In this document: one piece after another, positions 11,590-22,560 of the stretch
How positions within the stretch are numbered: position 1 is the stretch's first letter
Layout: every line of letters starts with the position of its first letter
Source: Deroplatys truncata
Taxonomy: Eukaryota; Arthropoda; Insecta; Mantodea; Mantidae
Assembly (NCBI GenBank): GCA_030765065.1
Contig: CM060988.1
Location: 175,811,065-175,875,064 of the forward strand
Reading direction: 5' to 3'
Length of the DNA: 64,000 nucleotides
Made by a program: the position numbers and the translations under genes
The notes under the pieces: model-generated
Databases searched by the model: none
What the model saw: the letters and a program-made list of their open reading frames with translations, nothing else
Told to the model about the DNA's origin: nothing

Positions 11590-12009
11590 TATCAGGTGTT
11601 AAAAAAAGTGCTCCATATTTTGAGAGGTGGTAGTATGAACCAAAACAAGAAAAAGAGTCCAGTAAACATGGGCTCTAAAATGCATACCTTAAGGGCTATG
11701 AGCACTTGTTCATGTTCACTATTGTGAAGCATCTCTTCTACTGCAAGCTCTTTGCTATTACCTACGTATGACCTACAGCAGACAGTAAACAAATGAGGAC
11801 ACTTTACCCTGTTATTGTCCATGGATGCAGCAAGCAGTAAACATCTGTTGGTATTGTTACTGTAAACCGTATTCACAGTATTGGGTAAGTACAACACACA
11901 TTCTTATTACTTCTAATGGAATCAGTTTGTGTTTTGCTAAGTTTGTGAAATGCTTTTACATTGTAGTTTTATCTTGAAATCTTTGGTGCATGCAACCATC
12001 ATTAATGAT

Positions 12010-12150
12010 GTACAAACAGTACAGGAAGGCTTCATCAATGCCTGCCAGAGCATCTGTGACCAACCTGAAGTCTTTCAGAGAGTGCATGGTTCCACAAGAC
12101 ATTAGACAGAAGCATGCCTTATTATGAATGGGCACCACCTTAACAATGGT
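12010..12150 (+). pseudogene. DDE transposase C-terminal remnant
   Basis: The plus frame reads VQTVQEGFINACQSICDQP, EVFQRVHGSTRH, a stop, then TEACLIMNGHHL. This resembles the C-terminal helices of Tc1/mariner-like transposases of the type L..RI..AC..IR..P.IFERVR...RRC.AC....GGHFEHL. It lies within the long inverted repeats and is presumably their own transposase. Confidence 0.4.
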
Positions 12151-12187
12151 TTACAAGTGCAGGTCGTGTGTAATTGCAATCATATTA

Positions 12188-13090
12188 CGAGGGCTGATCA
12201 TTAAACACTGAGACTGATCTTTTTTAACAGATATTTATTACTCCATTTCAATGTTGGCATGATCTTTTTCAAAGTAGTCCCCTCCTAACTGAATGCACTT
12301 TTTATAGTGTCTCTGCCAGTCCTCGAACACATGGTGCAGGCCATTCTTTGTCAGGTCTTTGAGAATCGCCTCACTTTTCTTCAGCATTGCTTCAGTGCTC
12401 TCAAATCGAATGCCCCGGAGCTTTGCCTTTAGTAATGGGAATAAAAAGAAATCACAGGGGGTAAGACTGGGGCTTTAAAGCAGATGCAGCACACAGGTAA
12501 TGTTGAATTTAGCCAAAAATTCCTGGACTTGATTTGCGACATGAGGCCGCGCGTTGTCGTGATGAAGTCGCCACCCAGTCTGATGATGTTCTGGACATTT
12601 CCTTGTAATGTGCTTCCTCAGTGTAGCCAATACTGACGTGTAGTATCTGCTGTAACAGTAATGTGAGGGGGGGAACTGCATGCTGGTAAATCATTCCATT
12701 CCGAAACACCAGGCCCACCTTGCTTAGCACAGAGGACTCGCCCTTCTTTGAAGTCCTTGAACCACCTAAACACCGTTGCATGAGGTAGTGCATCTTCACC
12801 GTATGCTTGCTTCAGCTTTTCGAAAGTTTCAAGGCTGTATGATTTAAACGAAAATAAAATGTTATTGGCTGTATTGCTCCTCTCGTGTCACCTCCATTTT
12901 GTGGTATGCGAAATTCAAGTAGGGTCAACAATATACAGCATTACTACCAACCTACCATTATGAGAGTGCTGTCGCTTATGGACATTATACATGAAACCCT
13001 GCTCTTTTCAAGTATTCATGGTAGAGACATAAAACTATCAAGGAAACTACAGAAAAAAAATCAGTCTCAGTCTTTATTAATCAGCCCTCG
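12188..13090 (-). mobile_element. Mariner-type transposon, internally deleted
   Basis: TIRs CGAGGGCTGATCATTAAACA (left) and its near-perfect inverse ending at 13090 are flanked by TA on both sides. The minus strand encodes, in broken frames, an N-terminal helix-turn-helix end (LETFEKLKQAYGEDALP, VFRWFKDFKEGR). After a deletion come HHDNARPHVANQV (second catalytic Asp), SPSLTPCDFFLFPLLKAK (third Asp) and a C-terminus with GGDYFEKDHANIE. The DETW region with the first Asp is lost. At about 0.9 kb it is shorter than the ~1.3 kb expected and cannot encode an active enzyme. Confidence 0.82.
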
Positions 13091-13374
13091 TACATTAGAA
13101 ACTATGCTGTTTCACAGTAACAGAGTAATGTGTCCTCATTTGTTTACTGCATTCTGTAGGTCATACTAATAGCAAAGAGCTTGCAGTAGAAGAGACATAT
13201 CACAGCAGTGAAGATGAACAAGTGCTCATAGCTCTTACAGTTTGTATTTTAGAGTCATGTTTACTGATATTTTTTTTCTTGTTTTGCTCCATACTACCAC
13301 CTCTTAAAATATGGAATATTTTTTCTTTAACATCCTGTACATGCACACCTTAAAACTCGGATATACTACATTAA

Positions 13375-13566
13375 CATGACTTTCTCTACCCACAGTCATT
13401 TATCTCTATATCTCTTCTGCACTCTATTGTTACAAGAGTTTTATTTTTCTGTAGTTTTAGGTTAATCAAGATACACCTTTGCAGAAATAAATGTGCTGCC
13501 ATATACTGGCCTTGCTCCCTTCATGACATCATGAGAAACAACTCGATAGAGGCAGCATTTAAAAAA
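13375..13566 (+). repeat. Repeat A 5' fragment
   Basis: ACATGACTTTCTCTACCCAC, then ATCAAGATACACCTTTGCAG and a TACTGGCCTTG segment. It belongs to the variant that has a CCCACTATTGTTTA-like start, as at 17350 and 63785. Confidence 0.6.
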
Positions 13567-13567
13567 A

Positions 13568-14545
13568 ATTCTGATGTGTTGTATTCACATGTCTTTCTCT
13601 ACTCTTCTTCAACAAACTAGATCGTTAAGATATAAACTCATGAACAGGAGGCCTAAGGTTCACGTCTGCCAGGACCGACCTTCCTGACTGGTATTATTTC
13701 CAGGTTTTCTTCATATCTGGGGAGCTACCCTAAAATTAAACCTGGAATATTTCTTTTCCAATTATCATTTAATTTCATCATCATCTATGTCCACCACCTG
13801 TGATGCCATATGTACTAAAAATGGGCATTAAACACTACTACTTCAACAAACTATTATTACAAAAACTTATTCTTCTATCTACTTTATATTAATCGAGATG
13901 AACATTTGCAGAAATGGTTATTATTACATATTTCCTTACAGGTACAAAGGTATTAGGGGAATATATTAGGCTTAAGCAATAGTCAAATCTTTTAAGGGCA
14001 GATTGCTATGTGACTGATGGCTTTTAAATTCTGTTCTCTTTGCCTGATCAGGAGAAAAAAATGAGTAGTGGTTTTCCACTAGAGATAAGTATGTAGCTAA
14101 GTACCTACTTTAAAAGTAAAACCAATAAGAAAGATTATCTTGGAAACAGTTCATGCCACAAAAATGTTTATTTGGCATAAATTAAGTGCATTATCAAGAT
14201 ATACATTTTATATGTCATGTAAATATCTTAAATATATTGTATTTTAATCAAAATTGTTGGCCATTTTTAGATAAAAAATTGAAAATGTTTCTATGTAAAT
14301 GATAGCTTGGAGATGGAGAATTGTCCTGAACATCCTTGAGTTACATCTTTTATGCTACTGAACTTAAATACCAGGTTTGGACTTTATCCAGCTGTTTACT
14401 TTTGACAAACACACACACACACACAAATCTTTTTCTAAAAATGCTTCTTTTGGATTCATGGGGCCTCAAAACATGTATTTCTGGTGAAATATCAATATCA
14501 AATTTTTGGGCAGAATGTAATATTTCCTCTATCTAGTACCTACAT
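13568..14545 (+). repeat. Repeat A copy interrupted by a SINE
   Basis: Starts CTGATGTGTTGTATTCACAT and ends near TAATATTTCCTCTATCTAGT. A family-2 SINE splits it at 13620-13840 with a 13-bp duplication. Removing the SINE and one duplicate restores the family order (TTCTTCAACAAACTATTATT). Confidence 0.75.
13620..13840 (+). mobile_element. tRNA-derived SINE, family 2, with 13-bp TSD
   Basis: Collinear with the SINE at 9640: AGGAGGCCTAAGGTTCA, CCTTCCTGACTGG, GGAGCTACCCTAAA, CACCTGTGATGCCATATGTA. It is flanked by CTTCAACAAACTA at 13607-13619 and 13841-13853, and is inserted into repeat A. Confidence 0.85.
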
Positions 14546-14644
14546 GGTACAACTTCCACTACATACTCACATGTAATTGTTATATGTTACAGTATTCACA
14601 CAAAAAGTGGTTCTTCTAATTGCAATATATTTTTACCTAGGTAA

Positions 14645-14715
14645 AGCGTAATTTGGAGTGCGGGGTTTCTTGAAAATCTTTGTATTGCAATTTTGGAAGA
14701 AACTTATCCTCTTTG
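14645..14715 (+). repeat. Repeat A short fragment
   Basis: The TTTCTTGAAAATCTTTGTATTG segment matches the part of repeat A just before its AC-rich position. It is short and diverged. Confidence 0.35.
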
Positions 14716-15139
14716 CAACACCATCAGAGTGCCCTTGTTTGGTCTCTTGGGGATTATAACCCCAGACAACGCTGCTTAAGGCATCACTAGATTCTCTGCA
14801 TGGCATATAGACACATCCGGTAACACAGGAGCAATTCCAGACAGCAGCTAAAGCTGAGCACCTTTACAGTCCTACAAGAGATGTTTGGATAATTCAAAAT
14901 TGCAATTAATATCCTCTGAAATAATATTTTTAAGAAATTTGAAATTTAACCCACCAGCAGTGCACAAGGGCCATCGCACCATGACCTGCAGCCATCGAGG
15001 AGCAAATCTTGTTATTTCCTATCACTCCAACACTTAAACTACACCTGTCATCCTGCAATGCTTCATCCCATCTAAAAGTGGTTAAGCCCTAAGAAGAGTA
15101 GGTATTAAGATACTGCCCTAAGCCTACCAACTCCTGATT

Positions 15140-15203
15140 GGATTGGATCCAACTTTTCATTTCTGAGTTATGCTGTTCTCTCTTTCTCTCTCTCACGCAG
15201 GCA

Positions 15204-15235
<32 letters not shown>

Positions 15236-15346
15236 CAAACCTTTTTATAAGATCCATTTTTTGGGTTTATTAGACCTCAAAGTATGTATTCCCAGTGAAA
15301 CCTTGATATTGAATTTTTGGTCACAATAAGTACTTCTCTATCACAG
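15140..15346 (+). repeat. Repeat A 3' fragment with expanded microsatellite
   Basis: TTTCATTTCTGAGTTATGCT, then a TC and (GCAC)n/(AC)n run (15180-15237), then GACCTCAAAGTATGTATTCC and AGTACTTCTCTATCA. The microsatellite lies where the family has only a short ACAGACACAC stretch. Confidence 0.65.
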
Positions 15347-17349
15347 GCAGGTGGTGTCAAAGAAAACAAACGCTGTGATAGCCACTCAGGATTATAGCTA
15401 CCTGCTCAGGTATTAGGCTGAGCCTACCCAAAAGCCTACGTTATTACCTTCTATGTTTCTTCATAATTTATTTCTTTTAAAATGCAAAACTGCTCTCCTT
15501 TCTTTGCTAGTAACTGTGTTTTCCAGTAGCATAGCCTGATACTGTGTTCTGGGTATACTAGATTTTAAAAATTGAATTTAGAATTTTTTAAATGATGCAC
15601 AAATTCCCATACATTAGTGTTTCATAAAATAGTGTGAATTTGCTATTATAATTTGATTAGTATTATTTGTTGTTGTTTTAGTAGTCATTAACAATACTAC
15701 TAATTGCCAAAATTGAGTGAACATACATTTTAAACTAAACTAGATTATAAAAATATAGCGTTAGGTGTAACTTTACAAATCATTGTATAATTGTAAATCA
15801 TGAAAACAATGTAGGTACTCACTTAGATTTTCTTGTATATAAGCTCCAGTCGACAAGTTTTATTGCAAGCTTTTCTTTCAATGCTTTTAATATTTGATAT
15901 TCCTTCAACACTCCATTCCTTTTCCCCACCAAAAAGCTAACATACGAAGCAACACACTTTGTTATGAATGTAACTGCCAGTTAACCAATTAAATTTACTG
16001 CACCAGGATGTTTGAAATATCCATTTTTGGTTCTCCTGCAAGACAATGCCAAGCTTAGGAATTCGTCTTTTGCCTTTAAGTTCACACTTTTCCTCAAAGA
16101 TAGAGATGAAAACTGAGTTTTTAATAAGTAATCTATTAAATCGATGGAATTGTCCATATTTCTAAAATCATAAATAAAACATGCACTATGAAAATAATAC
16201 ACAGGTTTACGTAAAATTAACACTTTACTGTATTGCACAGTTGCACGCACATAATGCTGGTTCACCAATAACTGAGGAATTAAATGTTTATGTTACACTG
16301 CCTTGCCCTACTCTTGTCTCCAACCCCTATTGTCCTGTTTCCAGGCCTTGGAGAGAGCAGGTACACAGAGACTAAACACCTCATCAAACGTGTTAAGTCT
16401 CTGCTGCTGTCTTTGTGCTCTTAATGCACAACAAAATATAGGCATGTCTTCCTACAATGAGAGGTCAAAATTTAGTGGGAAAAGTTATATAAGTCCACTC
16501 TTGATGAGACTTGCACTCGCTCAGCCATCCCAGTCTCTACTCGACTTTGCTGCCACATCATGAGGTTTCAAAGCTGCTAAGTATGCAGTGCTACAATCTG
16601 ACACTTAGCAGTAGGAGTTGGGGCATTGGGATAAACAGCAGTGAAGGTAATTGTATTAATTAGTTTTTCATAACTTGTTTGAGGCTGTTTTAATTTATGT
16701 TTAAAAATTTACTTATTTTCTTGGCAATTTATTTAGGTAGACTCAGTCTCAAAGTCTACACTTACGCTATGCCACTGGTGCTTTCTACTTGCTGCATTTG
16801 ACCATTACTTCTTTAATAATTGCAAATTTGCACTTTAAACACAAAGGTCTTAAGCTTATATGCACTCTGTATTATGACTAGGACAGTTTTTAGCTGTCAA
16901 GGCTAGCATAGCCTCTTACCCTAGCATATGGACTTTGAAGTGACTTTTCATTCTTGATCACTTTTGGAAGGATTCACTCTTCAGCGGAATCAAAAGTGGT
17001 CATCTATATGATGTAATCTGCCATGTTTAGGGGTGGGATTGACAAATCAGTTCGGCAAAATATATTATCACAAACATAGTAACTATCCGGTAATTAAGGT
17101 AAACTTTAAACCAGTGCATTTTAAATCAGTCTTGACATATAGCCATTCTTTAGGCTCCTTGCATAAAGAGTAAATTAAAAAATCACCTGTAGAGAATTTA
17201 AGTGGACACTTAAGCTAATTTTGACTGAAGCACACAAAGTCAACCATTCCCTTGTTGATGATGTAGTACAGGTACTCTAAAACAAGTTAAAATGATCTAA
17301 GAAATTCTGTGACAAATAGACTATTCACAGTGTTTTTACATCAGGCATT
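15347..17349. other. No recognisable gene
   Basis: Short open frames only (up to 95 codons at 15981-16268 minus, 86 at 16303-16563 plus), none with recognisable motifs. Part of 16270-16620 is less AT-rich than its surroundings but gives no identifiable product. Confidence 0.4.
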
Positions 17350-17640
17350 GAAAATAATCTGATGTGTTACATTCACATGACTTTCTCTACCCACTATTGT
17401 TTATTTTTACATAGCTTCTACAAAATATTCTTATGAAGTTTTATTTTTCTATCAGCTTGATGTTATTCAAAAACAGTTTCATTATACATTTCTTTATAGG
17501 TACAAGGGGGATGGAGGAAACCAAATTGGTAGTCAGATGTTTAAATGCATGTCACTATAATTTGCTGGCCTAAAAATTCCACACCTTTTCCACAACAGTG
17601 CAAGAAACAATTGAATAGTGACAGCGCTTTAAAAAATGAA
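17350..17640 (+). repeat. Repeat A 5' fragment
   Basis: TCTGATGTGTTACATTCACA, ACTTTCTCTACCCACTATTG, then a TACAAGGGGGATGG segment and TTGCTGGCC. It stops at about 17640. Confidence 0.65.
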
Positions 17641-17734
17641 GATATACATCTTGTTTAGCAAATTATCGACAGTTTTGTACATGGAGAATGCACATATGAA
17701 CACCTCATTGGAAATGTTGGGGTTTACTATCAAT

Positions 17735-17814
17735 TCACCAAGCAGGATGGCTCAGGCCATTACGCTGTGGCTCACATTTGGGAGGTGCTGGGATCAATCC
17801 CAGGAAATTAAATT
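17735..17814 (+). mobile_element. tRNA-like SINE head fragment
   Basis: GGATGGCTCAGGCCATTACG (box-A-like) and GCTGGGATCAATCCCAGG (box-B-like) lie about 35 bp apart, with no SINE body after them. The fragment abuts the reversed family-1 SINE. Confidence 0.45.
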
Positions 17815-18095
17815 AAATTGAGTTTTATTTATGGATGCTCTTTAACTGCTGTGGTCCTTAGCGTCCCATTCTATATTGGGCATGAAAGACCATTAGTTTT
17901 GGTCAGAGGCGTCTTTATCAGTCTTGAGGTTCTTTTATGTGCCATAAATCTATGACACGGGACCAACGGCTTTACTTCCCTTCCGAAGGAAGCCATGCTA
18001 AGGATTTTTACACCTGACAAAATCCATCGCCCTCCGCCGGGTTTCAACCCGCGACATCGGGAACTAGAGGCTAGCATGTGAACGCTCACTCTGGT
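17815..18095 (-). mobile_element. tRNA-derived SINE, family 1 (reversed copy)
   Basis: The reverse complement matches the SINE at 6926-7192: GGTTTGAAACCCGG... box B, CCTTCGGAAGGGAAGTAAAG, CCCAATATAGAATGGGACGC. Its A-rich tail appears as T-rich sequence near 17822. The tRNA-like head faces the satellite array. Confidence 0.82.
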
Positions 18096-18224
18096 CCATG
18101 GGTTTTTTGTGGTTTCTCCAGGTAGCCAGGCAAATGCTGGGATGGTTTATCTTTTATCGCAACTCTGCTTCCTCTCATTTCCTGTATCCATCATCTTCCT
18201 TGTCATCTGTTTCAGGGTTGTAGG

Positions 18225-20210
18225 ACCGGGCGACGGTGTTTGGCAGGTTGCAGCTGGGTGGTGGCTTGCGCTCTGTAAAAGTTTCTTCCTTGGCGTTGCT
18301 GCAGTAGTTAGGTCTCTCCTCAGTGTAGGGCTCCACTCCAGAGGACCCTGGAGGTTGGTGGCTTGTGAAGAGGGACCAGGCGACAGTGTTTGGCAGGTTG
18401 CAGCTGGGTGGTGGCTTGTGCTCTGTAAAAGTTTCTTCCCTGGCATCGCTGCAGTAGTTAGGTCTCTCCTCAGTGTAGGGCTCTGCTTCAGAGGACCCTG
18501 GAGGTTGGTGGCTTGTGAAGAGGGACCAGGCGACGGTGTTTGGCAGGTTGCAGCTGGGTGGTGGCTTGTGCTCTGTAAAAGTTTCTTCCCTGGCATCGCT
18601 GCAGTAGTTAGGTCTCTCCTCAGTGTAGGGCTCCGCTCCAGAGGACCCTGGAGGTTGGTGGCTTGTGAAGAGGGACCAGGCGACAGTGTTTGGCAGGTTG
18701 CAGCTGGGTGATGGCTTGCACTCTGTAAAAATTTCTTCCCTGGCGTCGCTGCGGTACCGCTGTTAGGTCTCTCCTCAGTGTAGGGCTCTGCTTCAGAGGA
18801 CCCTGGAGGTTGGTGGCTTGTGAAGAGGGACCAGGTGACGGTGTTTGGTAGGTTGCAGCTGGGTGGTGGCTTGCGCTCTGTAAAAGTTTCTTCCCTGGCG
18901 TCGCTGCAGTAGTTAGGTCTCTCCTCAGTGTAGGGCTCCACTCCAGAGGACCCTGGAGGTTGGTGGCTTGTGAAGAGGGACCAGGTGACAGTGTTTGGCA
19001 GGTTGCAGCTGGGTGATGGCTTGCGCTCTGTAAAAGTTTCTTCCCTGGCGTCACTGCGGTACCGCTGTTAGGTCTCTCCTCAGTGTAGGGCTCTGCTTCA
19101 GAGGACCCTGGAGGTTGGTGGCTTGTGAAGAGGGACCAGGCGACGGTGTTTGGCAGGTTGCAGCTGGGTGGTGGCTTGTGCTCTGTAAAAGTTTCTTCCC
19201 TGGCGTCGCTGCGGTACCGCTGTTAGGTCTCTCCTCAGTGTAGGGCTCTGCTTCAGAGGACCCTGGAGGTTGGTGGCTTGTGAAGAGGGACCAGGTGACG
19301 GTGTTTGGTAGGTTGCAGCTGGGTGGTGGCTTGCGCTCTGTAAAAGTTTCTTCCCTGGCGTCGCTGCAGTAGTTAGGTCTCTCCTCAGTGTAGGGCTCCA
19401 CTCCAGAGGACCCTGAAGGTTGGTGGCTTGTGAAGAGGGACCAGGCGACGGTGTTTGGCAGGTTGCAGCTGGGTGGTGGCTTGCGCTCTGTAAAAGTTTC
19501 TTCCCTGGCGTCACTGCGGTACCGCTGTTAGGTCTCTCCTCAGTGTAGGGCTCTGCTTCAGAGGACCCTGGAGGTTGGTGGCTTGTGAAGAGGGACCAGG
19601 TGACGGTGTTTGGTAGGTTGCAGCTGGGTGGTGGCTTGCGCTCTGTAAAAGTTTCTTCCCTGGCGTCGCTGCAGTAGTTAGGTCTCTCCTCAGTGTAGGG
19701 CTCCACTCCAGAGGACCCTGAAGGTTGGTGGCTTGTGAAGAGGGACCAGGCGACGGTGTTTGGCAGGTTGCAGCTGGGTGGTGGCTTGCGCTCTGTAAAA
19801 GTTTCTTCCCTGGCATTGCTGTGGTACCGCTCAGTTAGGTCTCTCCTCAGTGTAGGGCTCTGCTTCAGAGGACCCTGGAGGTTGGTGGCTTGTGAAGAGG
19901 GACCAGGTGACGGTGTTTGGTAGGTTGCAGCTGGGTGGTGGCTTGCGCTCTGTAAAAGTTTCTTCCCTGGCGTCGCTGCAGTAGTTAGGTCTCTCCTCAG
20001 TGTAGGGCTCCACTCCAGAGGACCCTGAAGGTTGGTGGCTTGTGAAGAGGGACCAGGCGACGGTGTTTGGCAGGTTGCAGCTGGGTGGTGGCTTGCGCTC
20101 TGTAAAAGTTTCTTCCCTGGCATTGCTGTGGTACCGCTCAGTTAGGTCTCTCCTCAGTGTGGGCTCTGCTCTGGAGGACCCTGAAAGTTGGTGGCTTGTG
20201 ATCAGGGACC
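18225..20210. repeat. GC-rich satellite, 150/155-bp units with dimeric order
   Basis: About 13 tandem units are anchored by GGTCTCTCCTCAGTGTAG at 18311, 18461, 18611, 18766, 18916, 19071, 19226, 19376, 19531, 19681, 19838, 19988 and 20145. Spacings are 150 or 155-157 bp. Type-A units carry GCAGTAGTTAGG with CCACTCCAGAGG; type-B units carry GCGGTACCGCTGTTAGG with CTGCTTCAGAGG. From 18766 the order is mostly alternating B-A, a ~305-bp higher-order repeat. The minus strand is open in all frames over several units (up to 341 codons at 19098-20123). Because the 155-bp units shift frame, this looks like a compositional artefact and not a protein. Confidence 0.9.
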
Positions 20211-20389
20211 AGACAGCTCAGATGCATTCTATCTGGAAATGTCAGGGACCAGTGCATGCTTATGCCCGTCGACATCCGATCTGGTTGCCTTTTGGGTCTC
20301 TCACCTCATCCTTCCCTCTCAGGGGACACATTGGAAGCATAAAAAGCCTACTGGGCTGCAAGCAGTACTCCTATGCGATATATACCTTT

Positions 20390-20570
20390 ACCATTTACTA
20401 TCAATTCAAGTTCCTCTATCCCTCTTGTGTCTACAAAAAATGTATAATGAAATTATTACTGCAATTATCTACCTTGGTTAATATGAATTAGATAGAAAAA
20501 TAAGCTTTTGTCAGAATAGCTTGTAAAAGTAATATGAAAATAAGTTATGGTGCATAGAGAAAGTTTAATG
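20390..20570 (-). repeat. Repeat A end fragment
   Basis: AATTATCTACCTTGGTTAAT, ATGAATTAGATAGAAAAATA, AGCTTTTG, then GCATAGAGAAAG: the diverged proximal end of repeat A in reverse. Confidence 0.5.
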
Positions 20571-20689
20571 TCTGCTCATTTGAGGTCATCAATGAAATGA
20601 TAGAAATGAGCCAAAAATCCCCTTGTAGTTCTTAGCTGCTGAAATACAAAAGGAAGAAAAACATGCACATCCTCACTTTTTACTGCCTC

Positions 20690-21560
20690 TACTGCATACT
20701 AGTGCATAGTAGAGAAGTATTGTATACCATCCAAAAATTTGACACAGAGATTTCACCACAAATACATGTTTTAAGGCCCCTGAGCCCAAAATATGCACTT
20801 TCACAAAAAGGTTCATATGTGTATGTCTGTCTGTGCCTGTGAATAGCATAATTCAAAAATGAAAAGTTGGTTAAATACCAAACTTAGTATTTAATATCAG
20901 CGACCACCACAGATGTGACATGAAGATTTTCAAGAAAATGCCCCTACCCCAAACCACCCTTTACATGGAAAATTTTTCAAACATTTTGATTTTCTCAAAA
21001 AAGATGATTTTGATGAATATACCATATGTTTAAGATATTTTCTTGACAAATGAAATGTATATCTTGAATTTTCTCGAACTAGCCTCTGAAGTCCTCTTTA
21101 TTCTGAATGATTTTTGCATAACTGGTAAATCGTAAGAGATAGACAAAACCTTACTACATAAAAAGATGTAGATATTGTTAAAGCACACAATATGTCAAAT
21201 ACAAATGTTTGCAGCATTAATCATTTCTGAGATATTCTTTATTATTGGTTTAAATGTTCAAATATTTATACTTTTCTCAAAAGAAAAATCACTGTCCACT
21301 TTTTCTCTTGGCTCTGTGAAGAGAACAGAATTTCATATACATCACACAGTAACGAACCCTTAAAAGATTGACTATCACTTAAAGCCTACTGTATTCCCCT
21401 TGGACCTACAAGGAAATATGCAATAAGACAATTTCTGCAATTGTCTACCTCAATTAACAGAAGTAGACAGAAGAATAAGCTTTTGTAATAACAGTTTATT
21501 GAAGAATGGGTAGAGAAAGTCATGTGAATGTAACATATCAGATTTTTCCAAAAGGCTCTT
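20690..21560 (-). repeat. Repeat A copy, near full length
   Basis: From CTGCCTCTACTGCATACTAG through AATACATGTTTTAAGGCCCC, AATACCAAACTTAGTATTTA and TAAGAGATAGACAAAACCTT to GGGTAGAGAAAGTCATGTGA. Confidence 0.75.
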
Positions 21561-21974
21561 AGCTTTGAATTCTACACACAGAAAATTAGATTCTAGATGA
21601 CAGAAGTATATTTCTATTCTGTTACATTTTCTTTTCCTACAGAATGAATTTAATTTTTATGACCTGTGTGAACACGCACCAGAAACTTCCAGGACAATGT
21701 ATGATGAGGCACAAAGGAATTCCATGTCTTTGGCATAAAAAAAGACTGCTTCCACCAAGTAAATGCAAACAGCCATAATAAACAATCTTGAATAAAAAAA
21801 AATGTTTAATGTGGTTAATAACTGGAAAAAAAAGTCTATTTGCTATTACATGGATACTTAAAACATGTTGACATGTTAACCATAAGTTGAACAGAAGAAA
21901 TGAACCTGAACCTTCAAAATACATTCTATAATCTCTTGAAGTGTTAGGTTAATATAAAATAGTGAATATTTTTT

Positions 21975-22169
21975 TGGGGATAGGACCTTGATACTCTTGA
22001 TACTTAGTGGTATTGAAGTATCTGTACTTATTTGGTACTTAAATCTTTAAGTTTTGCATTATTAAAAGCTTTTGCGTTTAACTTTACACTAAATAAGGAA
22101 TAAAAGGAGCCAACACTTCATGTTATTACCTCACATGTGTCCCCAAAGAGTTGCTGCACTATAGCTTTT
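21975..22169 (+). repeat. Repeat C copy (also at 41745-41985)
   Basis: Shares TTAAGTTTTGCATTATT, TTTAACTTTA, AAGGAATAAAAGGAG and CCCCAAAGAGTTG in the same order with 41745-41985. No coding potential; identity unknown. Confidence 0.55.
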
Positions 22170-22560
22170 CATTGGCTATATATGTGGCATACACACGGAG
22201 AAGGGTTGCTGAGTTGAGTCATCAGTCAGTCATCCATCAGTGAATGAGCGAGATGCGAGCACATTTTTGGTGCAACAAAAAGTGCTGTTCTCCTAGCAAG
22301 TCTGTGACATACACTGACTACTGCTACTGCAAGAGAGATTGGAGACACCCTGTGTTCAATTCCCCAGCGAGTGAAGTGAACAACCTGAACAAGAGGCTGC
22401 ATCATGCTTATTTCATTAGCGCTACATCTCAAAGAAAGTGAAGTAACAGGGAAATGAAATGACAGTGTGAACTAAGTAGAATCTCAGTGAAGTTGAACTA
22501 GATTAAAAGTGATTGTGAGAAATAGTGAAGTGACAGTTAAAACTAACAAAGTCAATATCT
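22170..22560 (+). promoter_or_regulatory. LTR-like promoter and leader
   Basis: A TATA-like GGCTATATATGTGG near 22174 is followed by a leader with GCGAGATGCGAGCACATTTT, CCTGTGTTCAATTCC and GACAGTGTGAACTAAGT. The leader matches 26755-27100 in order and content. By that comparison this is the R/U5 part of a decayed LTR-retrotransposon LTR. Confidence 0.45.

Larger units (their letters stand above)
11590..13346. mobile_element. DNA-transposon remnant with ~240-bp inverted repeats
   Basis: The segment 11595-11838 and the reverse complement of 13105-13346 are collinear over about 240 bp. They share AGAGGTGGTAGTATG, AGCACTTGTTCAT, CTTCTACTGCAAGCTCTTTG and AAACAAATGAGGACAC. Between them sits a decayed transposase C-terminus (about 12010-12150, plus strand) and a complete mariner-type insertion at 12188-13090. 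The long inverted repeats are best read as TIRs of a DNA transposon, invaded later by the mariner. Confidence 0.6.

Noticed and set aside
18109-18711. 200-codon plus-strand ORF
   Set aside because: Lies in the satellite array and repeats with its unit; no protein family resemblance.
19098-20123. 341-codon minus-strand ORF as a real repeat protein
   Set aside because: All minus frames of the satellite unit are open, the 155-bp units shift the frame, and there is no start context, splice signal or recognisable domain.
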